DNA of 64,000 bases, taken from the NCBI RefSeq assembly GCF_963675165.1, contig NC_087379.1, forward strand, positions 6,658,839 to 6,722,838, given 5' to 3'. Shown here piece by piece: positions 1-13,614 of this stretch; position 1 is the first letter of the stretch; each line of letters opens with the position of its first letter. The DNA comes from Halichondria panicea. Its lineage: Eukaryota; Porifera; Demospongiae; Suberitida; Halichondriidae. The translations under genes and the position numbers were made by a program. The notes beneath the pieces were generated by a model. It did not search any database. It was not told the origin of the DNA and saw nothing but the letters and a program-made list of their open reading frames with translations.

Positions 1-30
1 GTGTGTGTGTGTGTGTGTGTGGGGGGGGGT
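1..30. repeat. (GT)n microsatellite
   Basis: Simple GT dinucleotide run at the window edge, ending in a short G tract. It lies downstream of the ankyrin gene. Confidence 0.9.
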
Positions 31-242
31 GGGCACATGTAACAGTATTCATGCTTGTTTGGGTGTGTGTAATATTGAAACTGTAGTTTGCACTCCATAC
101 AGTTAATGGACAGTATTGAGCTTATGATCTTAAATTGTCAAAATAGCAAAATACTCGTAAAAAAGAATGTTTATTCGATGTACATATAATAATGTATGCA
201 CTATTTAATTATTCGGCACAATAAACTAAAACACCATCATGA

Positions 243-3200
243 TCATGCAGTGTGTGCATTATTGAGGTATGGACTCACATGTGATTCAGTAGCTTCTTCA
301 AGGAGCTTTATTGTTGAAGGGTTAGAGTAATGTGAACTCTTGGCCTCCATCAGAGCAGTCTGTCCACGCTGTGATGATGATCATATGAAGGGATGAGATG
401 TACATTGTAAGAGGTAAAGTGGTGTAATGCGTATGACATGTACTTTGCTGACAGAGCAATACTGGCAACGGTAATTGCATATTAAGAGGTCGGGTATTTC
501 TGTTTAGGTACAAATGACAGCTCTGTTCAGTCATTAACTAGTGTAAGAGGTATAGGTGTACAGTACATGTAAAGCTGTTTGTTAAGTATAACTATGCAAC
601 TATATGTACTCTATAAAGTGCATGTGCTCACATTATCAGTGCAGAAAGGGGAAGCCCCTGATGAGAGAAGCTCCTTCACAGTATCTTCACGTCCCCAGTA
701 GGCTGCTACCATGAGTGGAGTGTCCCCATCCTGCAAGAGTGGAGACAGTGACAACATAATATGAATGTACATTGAACAATACAGACATTCACTGCTCTAC
801 ATTTCCAACCACATCCTACAGTGAGAACACAAGCATAACAGTCATACGTATTAAGCCAGCTAGTACAGTACATGTAAATAAACCGGCTAGTACGTCAGTT
901 TAAAGCACTAAAATCCACAGGGAAATGTAATTGTCAGCACATGTAAGTTCATAATACATTGTACAGTACATCTACAACTGCATGTATATACTTAGCCTCG
1001 TTCTCCCAGGCCGAGTTGTCTCTAAAATAATGCTAGGACATCAACTAGGCCTGAGATAGATTGTATCTGGTATAATTATTGTTATAATTATTGTCCATAA
1101 TGAAAATACAGCTAGAGAAAATTAATGACAAAGAAATATGATATTAGCCCGAGTGCACGTGTCATAACTAGTTTATAACCCTAGCAACACAAAATACACC
1201 TATGCTATATGTCCAGGTAGATCGAGCTAATGGCTTCCAAGTTCATTGTCTGCAGCAACTGGTAGCACAGTAGGGAACCACACAAAATGTCCCTTCCTTC
1301 ACACTGGAGTTGATAGCTTGGACCTGACGCTCATTGAGGGGGGCCTCTTGTTTGACACAACTTGATAGCTACCACCTAGATCTAATACCTAGTTAGCTAG
1401 TTAGCTAGGTTAGCTTTCTTCAAGAGATGATTTGTAACACGGAGCTATATTTGTGATGACGGCAGCTTTTACAGAGAAATCATTGAATCCTAACGAATTG
1501 AAACCACGCCGATATGCAATCTTCCCCAGGCCTAGTTGCACTACCTAGCGTCATTTTAGAGACACCTCGGCCTGAGAACGAGGCTAGTATAATTATACTG
1601 TATAATGTATCACTATATATATTAGATTTTCAAAAATGCCGGTAATACTTAGTGTACAATATGCAAGAAAATGCAGTTTGTTAACTTATAAACACAAATA
1701 AATATATCTTATAGGCAAAACATAATAAGGGTTTTAATTTTTAATTCAAAATGCCGACAACGTCCATAATTGTAAGTACATGCATGGTCACGAACATGCT
1801 GCCTATAGTACGGTGAGGTACACACATAGTAGGCTCGAGGCTACGGAAATTCGTTATAGTTATAACACGGGCACCAGGGATGTATGGAATATATTGCACT
1901 GAAGCACGAGGGCGTAAGCCCCGAGCGCTGAGTGCAATATATATATTCCATGCATCCCGAGTGCACGTGTAATAACTAGTTTATATCCCGAGGGCATAGC
2001 AACATAACACTGTCTTAGTAACACAATATAAACTGCACAAAAAGATGACAAAGACAACTCTAGACACAGCTCCATCTCTTCTCTCTCCTTGACGCCAGTA
2101 TATGCAGCGTATAAGATTGGCATGACAGACGAATGGCTTGACACAAAATTATTGTAGTTCCAACGCTGAAACCACTGCAAAACAGCCCCACCCCACTTCT
2201 GGTGCTGCAAAACAGCCCCACCCCTCTACTGCTGCAAAGAAACAGCCCCAGCCCATTTACTGCTGCGAAGAAACAGCCACACCCCACTATACTACTCAGT
2301 GTAACTGCTGCTCGAACAGCCCCGGCCCCCTCCACTAGCACTATCCTCGGTATCACAACCAAGCCAAAGAAGCTCGCCTCTACACTGCTGCAAAACAGCT
2401 CAAGCCCCCTGCAAAAAGAGCCGCTTCTAGTGCTATGATGAAGCCAGAATTGACCGTGCATCAAGAAGTGGAGAACTAGGCCTAGGATCACAGAATCTTC
2501 ACAAAATGAGCCTGGGACGATTTTAAAACCTGCATGGTTGCAAAGAAACTCCAGCAGTGCTGAACATTCATGCATGGCTGGACTTACTTTGATACTTATT
2601 ATTTCTCGTGATACAATATTTAATTTAATTATGCCAGAGGGGCGTTTCGTGGTCAGTGCAATATGACTTTTCAGCAGTGCAATATGCTTCATATTGCACT
2701 TGGCAACAACATAGCAACGGGATATAATCTATATATATATAGTGTACGTCATTTTAACTACCTAGAAATAATTATATCAGGTGTGTTTTAAATAGAAAAC
2801 CACACTCTGTCTGTCTGTCATGGCTAAAGCAGAGGCTACAGACCTCAACGGTATATAGAGTCATTAGCTAGCCTATAGGTAACTATTCCGTTAGCACTAA
2901 TCCACCCTTCACAAACTTGCTTGGAGATGCTTGGAGACTCTTTTTTGATTTTGTAATATTGAAAACCTCTTCTTATAAAAGTACATTAATATTAGTGAAT
3001 TGCCATAGCCTCAGTTCAATGAAGCTGACCTCAGTTGAATTGACGTAGAGAATTGCCGTAGCCTCGAGCCTACTATGTGTGTACCTCAGGGCCACCGTAC
3101 TATAGACACATCAGTTTAGTATCAGATACTCACCTTGTCAGCCAGGTCCACCACGGCTCCTGAGGAGAGCAGCTCTCGAACACAGTCAGTGTGCCATTCA

Positions 3201-6200
3201 TTGGCTGCCCAATAGAGTGGAGTACGCCCATCCTACAAGAGTGAGAGCATACAGTAACAACACATCTGTGTGATAGACCATAAACAATGTAACGGGATTG
3301 GCAACGAGCATATTGCAACTAGGTTAACAGTCGGTCAATTTCCGAGCAATTAGCCTATAATTATGATCGACCATTTAGCTACTTGCTCGGTCATAGTGTC
3401 CTAGCATGCAAAGATTGAAGGCCAAAGGTCATAGTTATGATGCGCATGCGTACTAAAATAATGATCTCATAACAGCCATGTTCATTGCACAAGAGGAGGC
3501 CTAGATATTTATATAGCTATGTAGCAGAGTGACAAGATGACTAGGTAAGCTTCTATTTTATGTGCTAAGCTTATCTTCCCTAAACCCTCCTTTTTTTTTA
3601 TAGAGATTACTAAGGATATTGCTTGGGTAATTTAGTGTCTGACCAATATCACCTGATGGCAAAACAAAATGTACTTTGCTAGGACAACTTGTCAGGACAA
3701 TCAAGATGTGTTATTTATATATGCATGTATATATATCCATGATGCGCTATCATTTTATGACAATGTATACTAGAAAACTGTTTCAAAAGACGCCTCTCCC
3801 TTTATTGCTCACACGCAAACAAATTCTCACATGTCCATGCAGCTACTACATAAAAATAGATCTAACAGGATTGAGCTATTATTGAACCTGCCATAATTAG
3901 ATGGGGTTAGGGGGCGTATTATTGAGATAGAAAATATCTCTGCAATACATTTCCTGCTCTGGCTAGGGGGGCATAAATTCGAAGGGGGCCTATTTTCGGG
4001 TGAGTATACGGTACATGTAAAATAATTCCTAATGATGTAATGGTCACGGTGTAACCTGCCCTTATGAGTGGAGTCCACCCATCCTACAAGAGTGAAAGAG
4101 TTTTGACAACGTGATAGCTAGGCCATAAATATAGGAAAGGAATGAGATTTTCAACGAATAAAAATACATAAAATGCAACTATCCGTGATGCGCGATATCA
4201 GAAAACTGTTTCGAAATGACGCTCCCTTCACTGCTCACACACAAAAAACATTCTCAGACATCCAGTGCAGTGCAAGACACAAGTAAAATTATCACATAAG
4301 TGTACAGTAAACTTGCTAATCAGGACCACTTTAGTCCGAAACATCGCAAATCCGGACAAAATGGCAAACTGAAAAGAGGACGGACTGTTAGTAGAAAGAC
4401 TACTGCGCATGCGCACTCTAGTACTAGATCTATGATACAATGGCCACTGCAAAGAAAACGAAGAGAGACCCACTGTGTTGGAGACAAAGTTGAAAACTAT
4501 TCTAGCTAGCAGCTTTCTTTCTGGCCACAGTAATAGCATAATATAATACACGTGCACAAGTGTCATTGGTAATGAAATCCATAATCACTTATGACATTCA
4601 TGTATTCGGATCGGGTCTGGTCCCGCTCTATTCAGACTAGCGAGGTTCTACTGTACTACAAAACACATCTTCAAAGGAAATACTCAGTATATCTAGATCT
4701 CTAGCTAGCTAGTTTGTTCAGTCTCTTTTACACTATAGAACTGGAACACTAACCGTCAGTAGATCTATGGCCAGCAACTCTTGCCCGTCCAGCAACTATG
4801 TTTAGTTAACAAGAGCTATTATTGAACTAGATGGGGTTATGGGGCGTATTATTGAGATAAAAATACATTTCCTGCTCTGGCTAGGGGAGGGATTATTTTC
4901 GGGTGAGTATAATTATTATACATGTATGGAATTATGTATGTAACTAATTCCTAATGATGTGATGGTCACGAACATGCTACCTATAGACACATCAGTTTAG
5001 TATCAGATACTCACCTTGTTAGCCAGGTCCACCACGGCTCCTGAGGAGAGCAGCTCTCTTACACAGTCGGTGTAATCTCCCATGGCTGCCCAATGGAGTG
5101 GAGTACATCCATCCTACGAGAGAGAGAGTATACAGTAACTTGTGACAACACATCTGTGTGATGGACCATAAATAATGTGGGATTGGCAACGAGCATAAAT
5201 ATCCGTAATGCGCTATCATTTTAGTACTATTTCAAAAAGACGCCCCTCCCTTTACTACTCACGCACAAAAAACATTCTCACATGTCCATGCAGCTACTAC
5301 ATAAAAATAGATCTATTATTGAGCCTGCCATAATTAGATGGGGTTATGGGGCGTATTATTGAGATAGAAAATACCTCTGCAATATACTCTGGCTAGGATG
5401 GGGCGTAAATTCAAAGGGGGCATATTTTCGGGTGAGTACGGTACACGTAAATAATTCCTAATGATGTGATGTCACGAACATGCTGCCTATAGACACATCA
5501 GTTTAGTATCAGATACTCACCTTGTTAGCCAGGTCCACCACGGCTCCTGAGGAGAGCAGCTCTCTTACACAGTCGGTGTAACCTCCCATGGCTGCCCTTA
5601 TGAGTGAAGTGTCCCCATCCTACAAGAGTGAAAGAGTTTTGACAACGTGATAGCTAGGCCATAAATATAGGAAAGAAATACAGAAAACTATTTCAAAAAG
5701 ACGCCCCTCCGTCTGGTCCCGCTCTATTCGTACTAGCGAGGTTCTACTGTACTACAAAACACATCTTCAAAGGAAATTAACTTAGATCTCTAGCTAGCTA
5801 GTTTGTTCAGTCTCTTTTGCACCATAGAACTGGAACACTAACCGTCAGTAGATCTATGGCCAGCAACTCTTGCCCGTCCAGCAACTATGTTTAGTTAACA
5901 AGAGCTATTATTGAACTAGATGGGGTTAGGGGGCGTATTATTGAGATAAAAAATACATTTCTTGCTCTGGCTAGGGGAGGGATTATTTTCGGGTGAGTAT
6001 AATTATTATACATGTATGGAATTATGTATGTAACTAATTCCTAATGATGTGATGGTCACGAACATGCTACCTATAGACACATCAGTTTAGTATCAGATAC
6101 TCACCTCATCAGCCAGGTCCACCACGACTCCTGAGGAGAGCAGCTCACTAATACAGTCAGTGTGACCGAAGCTGGCTGCCACTATGAGTGGAGTGTTCCC

Positions 6201-9200
6201 ACTCTAGAGTGGGAGCATAATTATAATAACTTTTGACAAAACGTCTGTGTACAACCTTTTCACCTCACTTGAAATATCAGTTTAAAAACAAAAAAAGAAA
6301 CATACCACTATTGACCTCAGGTATGTGTACATATAGTAATGGTCAGAGCTGGGCATGCTCACAGTTTCAAATTGTAAATGAATGATTGGTTGTGCAAGAC
6401 CTACATCTATTTTTAGAGCGTTGTATTGATGTGTTTAGCCTTCTTTCGAGTGAATCCTAGGCGTTTAAGTAGACAGTATAATGTGGCAGCACTTTAGATC
6501 TACCAGTAATCTGAAGCAATTGGGTCAGAATTTAGGTAGTCGGCTTTTCACAAATAATTTCAATTCATCGTGAGATCATCTAGACAGTGCTCCCTTGGGC
6601 TGGCTTTATAAGCAGCGACACATCTCCAGTGAATTGAAATCTATCAACAACCCTCGGGCCAAACATGTAGTAGCTTCAGCAACAAACAATCTATCTGCTG
6701 CTTCCCGATGGTACAGCAATTGACAAGCTTTTGCCATACCATTCTCCACCTCAGATATAAGGATTATAGGATTTTGCACAGCCAGGTTCCCCCATTATTA
6801 CTTGCAATCATTTATTTACTGTGAGCATGCCCAGCTCTGACCATTACTATATGTACACATACCTGAGGTCAATTAGTGGTACATTTCTTTTTTGTTTTTA
6901 AAATGTATAATTATATTTCAAGTGAGGTGAAAAGGTTGTAATGTAATGCAACTATTAATGATGTGATATGTTTAGAATGTATATCATCTTTTGCAGCCTC
7001 TACTTAATTGAAAATGCCGGTAATGTGCCGGTAATGTGTGTAATTGAACGTACATGAAACCAAATGATGTGAGACAAATCAGTTTAGTATCAGATCGATA
7101 CTCACCTTGTTAGCCAGGTCCACCACGGCTCCCGAGGAGAGCAGCTCTCTTACACAGTCGGTGTAACCTCCATTGGCTGCCCAATAGAGTGGAGTACACC
7201 CATCCTACAAGAGTGAGAGTATACAGTAACTTGTGACAACACATCGTGTGATAGACCATAAATAATGTGGGATTGGCAACGAGCATAAATATCCGTGATG
7301 CGCTATCATTTTAGAAAACAGTACTATTTCAAAAAGACGCCCCTCCCTTTACTACTCACGCACAAAAAACATTCTCACATGTCCATGCAGCTACTACATA
7401 AAAATAGATCTATTATTGAGCCTGCCATAATTAGATGGGGTTATGGGGCGTATTATTGAGATAGAAAATACCTCTGCAATATACTCTGGCTAGGATGGGG
7501 CGTAAATTCGAAGGGGGCATATTTTCGGGTGAGTACGGTACACGTAAATAATTCCTAATGATGTGATGGTCACGAACATGCTGCCTATAGACACATCAGT
7601 TTAGTATCAGATACTCACCTTGTTAGCCAGGTCCACCACGGCTCCTGAGGAGAGCAGCTCTCTTACACAGACGGTGTAACCTCCCATGGCTGCCCAATAG
7701 AGTGGAGTACACCCATTCTATACAAGAGTGAGAGTATACAGTAACTTGTGACAACACATCTGTACCATAAACAATGTGGGATTGGCAACGAGCATAAATA
7801 TCCGTGATGCCCTATTATTTTAGAAAACAGTACTATTTCAAAAAGACGCCCCTCCCTTTACTGCTCATGCACAAAAAACATTCTCACATGTCCATGCAGC
7901 TACTGCATAAAAATAGATCTAACAGGAGCTATTATTGAGCCTGCCATAATTAGATGGGGTTAGGGGGACGTATTATTGAGATAGAAAATACCTCTGCAAT
8001 ACATTTCCTGCTCTGGCTAGGGGAGGCGTAAATTCGAAGGGGGCATATTTTCGGGTGAGTACGGTACACGTAAATAATTCCTAATGATGTGATGGTCACG
8101 AACATGCTACCTATAGACACATCAGTTTAGTATCAGATACTCACCTTGTTAGCCAGGTCCACCACGGCGCCTGAGGAGAGCAGCTCTCTTACACAGTCGG
8201 TGTAACCTCCCATGGCTGCCCTTATGAGTGAAGTGTCCCCATCCTACAAGAGTGAAAGAGTTTTGACAACGTGATAGCTAGGCCATAAATATAGGAAAGG
8301 AATGAGATTTTCAACGAATAAAAATACATAAAATGCAACTATCCGTGATGCGCGATATCAGAAAACTGTTTCGAAATGACGCTCCCTTCACTGCTCACAC
8401 ACAAAAAACATTCTCAGACATCCAGTGCAGTGCAAGACACAAGTAAATTATCACATAAGTGTACAGTAAACTTGCTAATCAGGACCACTTTAGTCCGAAA
8501 CATCGCAAATCCGGACAAAATGGCAAACTGTTAGTAGAAAGACTACTGCGCATGCGCACTCTAGTACTAGATCTATGATACAATGGCCACTGCAAAGAAA
8601 ACGAAGAGAGCTCACAAGACCTACTGTGTTGGAGACAAACTTGAGATAAAGACTATATTCTAGCTAGCTAGCAGCTTTCTTTCTGACCACAGTAATAGCC
8701 TCATAACACACGTGCACAAGTGTCTTCGATAATGAAATCCATAATCACTTAATGACATTCATGTATTCGGATCGAGTCTGGTCCCGCTCTATTCGTACTA
8801 GCGAGGTTCTACTGTACTACAAAACACATCTTCAAAGGAAATTAACTTAGATCTCTAGCTAGCTAGTTTGTTCAGTCTCTTTTGCACCATAGAACTGGAA
8901 CACTAACCGTCAGTAGATCTGTGGCCAGCAACTCTTGCCCGTCCAGCAACTATGTTTAGTTAACAAGAGCTATTATTGAACTAGATGGGGTTAGGGGGCG
9001 TATTATTGAGATAAAAATACATTTCCTGCTCTGGCTAGGGGAGGGATTATTTTCGGGTGAGTATAATTATTATACATGTATGGAATTATGTATGTAACTA
9101 ATTCCTAATGATGTGATGGTCACGAACATGCTACCTATAGACACATCAGTTTAGTATCAGATACTCACCTCATCAGCTAGGTCCACCACGACTCCTGAGG

Positions 9201-12200
9201 AGAGCAGCTCACTAATACAGTCAGTGTGACCGGAGCTGGCTGCCACTATGAGTGGAGTGTTCCCACTCTAGAGTGGGAGCATAATTATAATAACTTTTGA
9301 CAAAACGTCTGTGTACAACCTTTTTCACCTCACTTGAAATATCAGTTTAAAAACAAAAAAAGAAACATACCACTATTGACCTCAGGTATGTGTACATATA
9401 GTAATGGTCAGAGCTGGGCATGCTCACAGTTTCAAATTGTAAGTGAATGATTGGTTGTGCAAGACCTACATCTATTTTTAGAGCGTTGTATTGATGTGTT
9501 TAGCCTTCTTTCGAGTGAATCCTAGGCGTTTAAGTAGACAGTATAATGTGGCAGCACTTTAGATCTACCAGTAATCTGAAGCAATTGGGTCAGAATTTTA
9601 GGTAGTCGGCTTTTCACAAATAATTTCAATTCATCGTGAGATCATCTAGACAGTGCTCCCTTGGGCTGGCTTTATAAGCAGCGACACATCTCCAGTGAAT
9701 TGAAATCTATCAACAACCCTCGGGCCAAACATGTAGTAGCTTCAGCAACAAACAATCTATCTGCTGCTTCCCGATGGTACAGCAATTGACAAGCTTTTGC
9801 CATACCATTCTCCACCTCAGATATAAGGATTATAGGATTTTGCACAGCCAGGTTCCCCCATTATTACTTGCAATCATTTATTTACTGTGAGCATGCCCAG
9901 CTCTGACCATTACTATATGTACACATACCTGAGGTCAATTAGTGGTACATTTCTTTTTTGTTTTTAAAATGTATAATTATATTTCAAGTGAGGTGAAAGG
10001 TTGTAATGTAATGCAACTATTAATGATGTGATATGTTTAGAATGTATATCATCTTTTGCAGCCTCTACTTAATTGAAAATGCCGGTAATGTGCCGGTAAT
10101 GTGTGTAATTGAACGTACATGAAACCAAATGATGTGAGACAAATCAGTTTAGTATCAGATCGATACTCACCTTGTTAGCCAGGTTCACCACGGCTCCTGA
10201 GGAGAGCAGCTCTCTAATACAGTATGTGTGACCTCCATTGGCTGCCCAATAGAGTGGAGTACACCCATCCTACAAGAGTGAGAGTATACAGTAACTTGTG
10301 ACAACACATCGTGTGATAGACCATAAATAATGTGGGATTGGCAACGAGCATAAATATCCGTGATGCGCTATCATTTTAGAAAACAGTACTATTTCAAAAA
10401 GACGCCCCTCCCTTTACTACTCACGCACAAAAAACATTCTCACATGTCCATGCAGCTACTACATAAAAATAGATCTATTATTGAGCCTGCCATAATTAGA
10501 TGGGGTTATGGGGCGTATTATTGAGATAGAAAATACCTCTGCAATACATTTCCTGCTCTGGCTAGGGAGACGTAAATTCGAAGGCGGCGTATTTTCGGGT
10601 GAGTACGGTACATGTAAATAATTCCTAATGATGTGATGGTCACGAACATGTTGCCTATAGACACATCAGTTTAGTATCAAATACTCACCTTGTCAGCCAG
10701 GTCCACCACGGCTCCTGAGGAGAGCAGCTCTCTAATACAGTCAGTGTGACCTCCACTGGCTGCCCTCTGGAGTGGAGTCCAGTCATCCTACAAGAGTGAG
10801 AGCATACAGTAACTTTTGAAAACACATCTGTGTGATAGACCGTAAAGGAAAGGGATTGGCATAATAGAGAGTGGTTGCATCTGACGTCATCCACCCACGC
10901 ATGAAAGAGTACATAACACTAACTCTAACCTTTCAGCAAACTAGCTCGTAGTTGAGCGACAGCAGATTAAAATCTACACACGACCAAAAATAATACATGT
11001 AGCATAGATTGAAGAGTAGAGGGATCCGGATAGGAAACGGAGTGGTGCACGTGATGATTTACATTGAATCTGCAGTGGAGCCTCGAAAATTATCCGCGTT
11101 ACGAGGCTATTAAGCACATTTTTGCTGGGTAACTCCCAAAGTTGTGTTTCCTCGAGACATCGTCTCTTTCAGCAATTTATAACACGCCTAGTCCATGAAC
11201 CACGTGTAGTACTTGCTAATGACTGACCACACCCAGTAAAAAGAGACTTTCCAATAAAGTTATATGTTCTCAAGGCTGTTTTAGAGCTATTGGAACATAT
11301 AACGTGTAAGCGTGCTGGTTATGACTACTACAATAGGTATAGACCTTGAAATATAAGTGAGTTGCACGGACTAAGCACAGTTACTTGTAGTTTATTATGC
11401 ACTGAGTGTAGAAATAGATATTGTTGTGATGGCCTCGATTAAACCGCAGCGTAGCGCGGATGTTACTCGAGATACCAACCGTTTCCTATCCTTCAATCTA
11501 TGACTGTAGTCACACCAAATTCAATTTTTATGCCTCGAGGCGTAGCCGCACGAGGGATACGGTAAAGCTGACTGTGTGTGTGTGTGTGTGTGTGTGTGTC
11601 TGTTCCAGCTGTAACTGCTCAACGGTTGCAATGCAACGAAAACCAACAGCTTCTATAGGCTTCTAGCCACGTTCTCTTGGATTTTGATTCGTAGATTAGC
11701 AAACTAAAGCTTCTTTCTCAAGTTATGGCTAGTTTGACTCACATTGAAGGCTGTTGCAGTCTCTTCAGAATCTTTCATAGCATCATCTGTTCGCACAAAC
11801 TTTCTATTCAACATATGGGTTAGCCTTGCACTAAAGCTCTAGCTTTTTGTTAGCTACACGAGTAAAAAATATCTGTTAAAACAGCTAGCTAGCTAGCTAT
11901 AGTATAATATATAGCCATTTGTGAAATTGATCTCTTTGGACACACCCTTTAATTATTCCTGTGGATACAAATTTTCCTGTGGATATCCAGGCAGATTCTT
12001 GAGGGCCTGGTAAGCCACAAAACCTACCATATAAAAATGATAACAATAATTTTTATGCATGTACACAAGTCTTTTCTTCTCAAAGATATTATATACACTG
12101 AACTCCAGATCCTGGAAGAATCAATTTTCTTCTTTCTTGAGGTCCTGGTAAGCATATGTAAATAAATAAGTCTTTTCTTCTCGGTGAGTTTATATAGATA

Positions 12201-12720
12201 AGCTAACTTTAATGTAAAATTCATTATAGAAACTAGATCTACTTTAACACTAATACTTTTTGAGCGAAAGCATAACATGGCGAGAGGCATTAGCAAGCGC
12301 ACGCTTGCAACACTCGTCCACAGTTATTCCGGTGACAGAGCACATGCACGGCAACTATCTATCACCACAGTATGGTTCTGAAGTGGTTTGCTCCATCATT
12401 ACTATAAATTATGTAGCCTGAAATACGGCTGTATGGTGACCGACGACCTTACCTTTCATTTAAGATAGACAGACAATATTTGGGGACAAGAATAAAGCAT
12501 GGAATCAAGGGATATCGTACATTCGTATATTATTATTAATTAGCATGACAGTATCAATTAAAAACAGACTTTCACAGCTTCAGCTCTACATACCCACAAA
12601 CCAGCTTACCCTATCCACACTGTTGACATCCTCTCCCCTCCTGATGGCATGTTTTAAAGCACTCAAGTTACCAACCCTGGCAGCATCGTGTATGTTGTCC
12701 ATTTTCTTGGAGAGTGCCAT
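243..12720 (-). CDS. Ankyrin-repeat protein, one repeat per exon
   Basis: Spliced minus-strand gene. Exons: 12720-12610 (start MALSKK, first ankyrin half DNIHDAARVGNL), then 10787-10689, 10269-10171, 9267-9169, 8243-8145, 7717-7619, 7204-7106, 6203-6105, 5619-5521, 5113-5015, 3232-3134, 730-632, and a last exon 368-243 read to a TGA. Every inner exon is exactly 99 bp, phase 0, bounded by AG and GTGAG, and encodes one 33-residue repeat of the form DGxTPLxxAA...TDCVRELLSSGAVVDLA(N/D)K. Joined, they give about 441 residues with about 13 ankyrin repeats and no other domain, signal or membrane segment. Such proteins usually act as intracellular protein-binding scaffolds; no partner can be inferred. 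The repeats are nearly identical, so exon number may vary between alleles. Neighbours and 3' end are uncertain: the last exon may splice at a GTGAGT near 278 instead of reading to the stop. Confidence 0.75.
994..1585. mobile_element. TIR element (MITE-like)
   Basis: About 590 bp bounded by inverted repeats: AGCCTCGTTCTCCCAGGC at the left and its imperfect complement (GCCTGAGAACGAGGCT) at the right, each about 33 bp including the inner TCTCTAAAAT / ATTTTAGAGA. There is no coding capacity inside. It lies in an intron of the ankyrin gene. Confidence 0.7.
1808..3100. mobile_element. 1.3-kb TIR element with TATA target-site duplication
   Basis: Inverted ends of about 40 bp: GTACGGTGAGGTACACACAT at 1808 and the complement ending at 3100 (the right copy carries 4 extra bases). 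It is flanked by TATA at 1804-1807 and 3101-3104. The uninterrupted target, gcctatagacacatcag, occurs in paralogous copies of this intron near 4980, 6070, 7590, 8110 and 10650. The inside carries a GC-rich minisatellite and no recognisable transposase, so it looks non-autonomous. Confidence 0.82.
2174..2420. repeat. Minisatellite inside the TIR element
   Basis: About seven degenerate copies of a unit reading roughly CTGCAAAACAGCCCCACCCC, 20-35 bp apart. Open frames on both strands here are products of the repeat and not genes. Confidence 0.65.
4055..4083 (-). pseudogene. Truncated ankyrin exon
   Basis: Only the first about 10 codons of an ankyrin exon remain (DGWTPLIRAG) after the acceptor. 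The sequence then runs into intron-type DNA (ttacaccgtgacc...), so the rest of the exon and its donor are deleted. The flanking intron matches that next to the complete exon at 8145-8243. Confidence 0.6.
4305..4653. mobile_element. pogo/Tigger-like MITE, copy 1
   Basis: 349 bp with ends CAGTAAACTTGCTA and TAGCGAGGTTCTACTG (complement CAGTAGAACCTCGCTA), flanked by TA on both sides. CAGTA-type ends with a TA duplication are typical of pogo/Tigger elements (family knowledge). There is no transposase. Confidence 0.65.
6252..6938. mobile_element. Long-TIR element, copy 1
   Basis: About 687 bp with inverted ends of about 110 bp: CAACCTTTTCACCTCACTTG at the left, complement at the right. The inner arms around GGTATGTGTACATATAGTAA...GAGCTGGGCATGC also pair. 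Flanked by TA. No coding capacity seen; this is a foldback or MITE-type element in an ankyrin intron. Confidence 0.75.
8464..8814. mobile_element. pogo/Tigger-like MITE, copy 2
   Basis: Same ends and interior as the copy at 4305-4653 with small indels, flanked by TA. It was carried along by the segmental duplication of the ankyrin exons. Confidence 0.65.
9316..10003. mobile_element. Long-TIR element, copy 2
   Basis: Near-identical to 6252-6938, including flanking TA and the duplicated neighbouring ankyrin exons, so it was copied with the block rather than inserted separately. Confidence 0.72.
11003..11502. mobile_element. CATAGATTGAAG-ended TIR element, copy 1
   Basis: About 500 bp with inverted ends CATAGATTGAAG...GGATAGGAAACGG and CCGTTTCCTATCCTTCAATC TATG. 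A relative lies at 40945-41476. It lies in the first intron of the ankyrin gene and no transposase is visible. Confidence 0.65.
11573..11599. repeat. (TG)n microsatellite
   Basis: Perfect TG run of about 13 units in the first intron of the ankyrin gene. Confidence 0.9.
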
Positions 12721-13614
12721 GCCCCTTAAACGAGCATGTTGGCTTTAATTACAGGATTAGCCACTTCCGGATCCAGGAGCGAGTTTTGAGTATAAAAAGA
12801 GCTGCCCAGGACGCGACCTTTGACCCCGAAAATTTCATTCAAGCCTTAGTAACGAGCTGTTTTTTTCTCTTGCGCAAAAGCGCTCAGAACCCATTCATAC
12901 ACACCGTGAACACTAAAAAAAAATACACAGAAGGGAAGGGAATACATTCCTGGTGGGTTTTCTTCTTTACCAGAATCAAAAAGAAAAAAATAAAATTTAT
13001 GATTATGGCTGACAAATAAATAATGCTTAGAGTACAGTAAAAGGCTATGTCTATTCAGCTCCAGGTTAGCTACAGTGAGCATTACTCCAGTGAACTCTTC
13101 CAAAGAGTTTTCCTTGCTTTCTTGCATATAAATAGACGGCATTGAGACTTGAGACTACGCCATTGTGCATTGTAGAAAGTTGACGAAATTGATTCTGAAA
13201 AAGAATTTATATCAGCATTAATTAATGTCAGTATATCAAACAAATCTTTGCTATCATTTAGAGTTGTAGAGTGGGGTGCAAACAAGTGAGAGCTCTCCCG
13301 GGTAGGGGTTGGTAGTGCTGGCATAATTTTGAGCATAATTTTTGGGGAAGAATTATGCTGGTATCATGGGCACATTAGTGAGAATAATAGGCAGGTTTTA
13401 GAAATACAGGTCAGTCGAGTCAGTAGTATAAACATCTGTAGGCCTGATGGAAGTTGCGAGTACATGGGATGTAGTCTATGTTATACTTTGGAGGAATAAC
13501 GTGGGAATGAATAATAGAACTACCAACCCCTAGCAGTGAGTCTTCCTCCAGAAAAGAGGCCAGAGAGGTAACGATATAATTATTGCTTGCAATTGATACA
13601 GTAGTAAGACTTAC
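12721..13614. other. No supported gene
   Basis: Upstream of the ankyrin start codon. A minus-strand open frame near 13336-13082 has fairly ordinary composition (NDSKDLFDILTLINADINSF) but matches no family I recognise and has no clear splice frame. Otherwise this is AT-rich sequence that could include the ankyrin promoter. Confidence 0.4.

Larger units (their letters stand above)
5900..10170. repeat. Duplicated ankyrin exon blocks
   Basis: The stretch from about 5900 to 7105, containing the exon at 6105-6203, an inverted-repeat element and the intron up to the next exon, recurs almost unchanged from about 8965 to 10170 (offset about 3064 bp). A second duplication links the DNA around 4020-4900 with that around 8130-9060 (offset about 4159). 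The 3' half of the same MITE near 5703-5745 marks a deletion in a third copy. Confidence 0.75.

Noticed and set aside
2060-2692. Minus-strand 210-codon frame with GLFLCSS/GLFCSTRS repeats
   Set aside because: Lies inside the TIR element and is produced by its GC-rich minisatellite.
12024-12302. 92-codon minus-strand frame
   Set aside because: AT-rich intronic DNA with short internal repeats, no splice context or family match.
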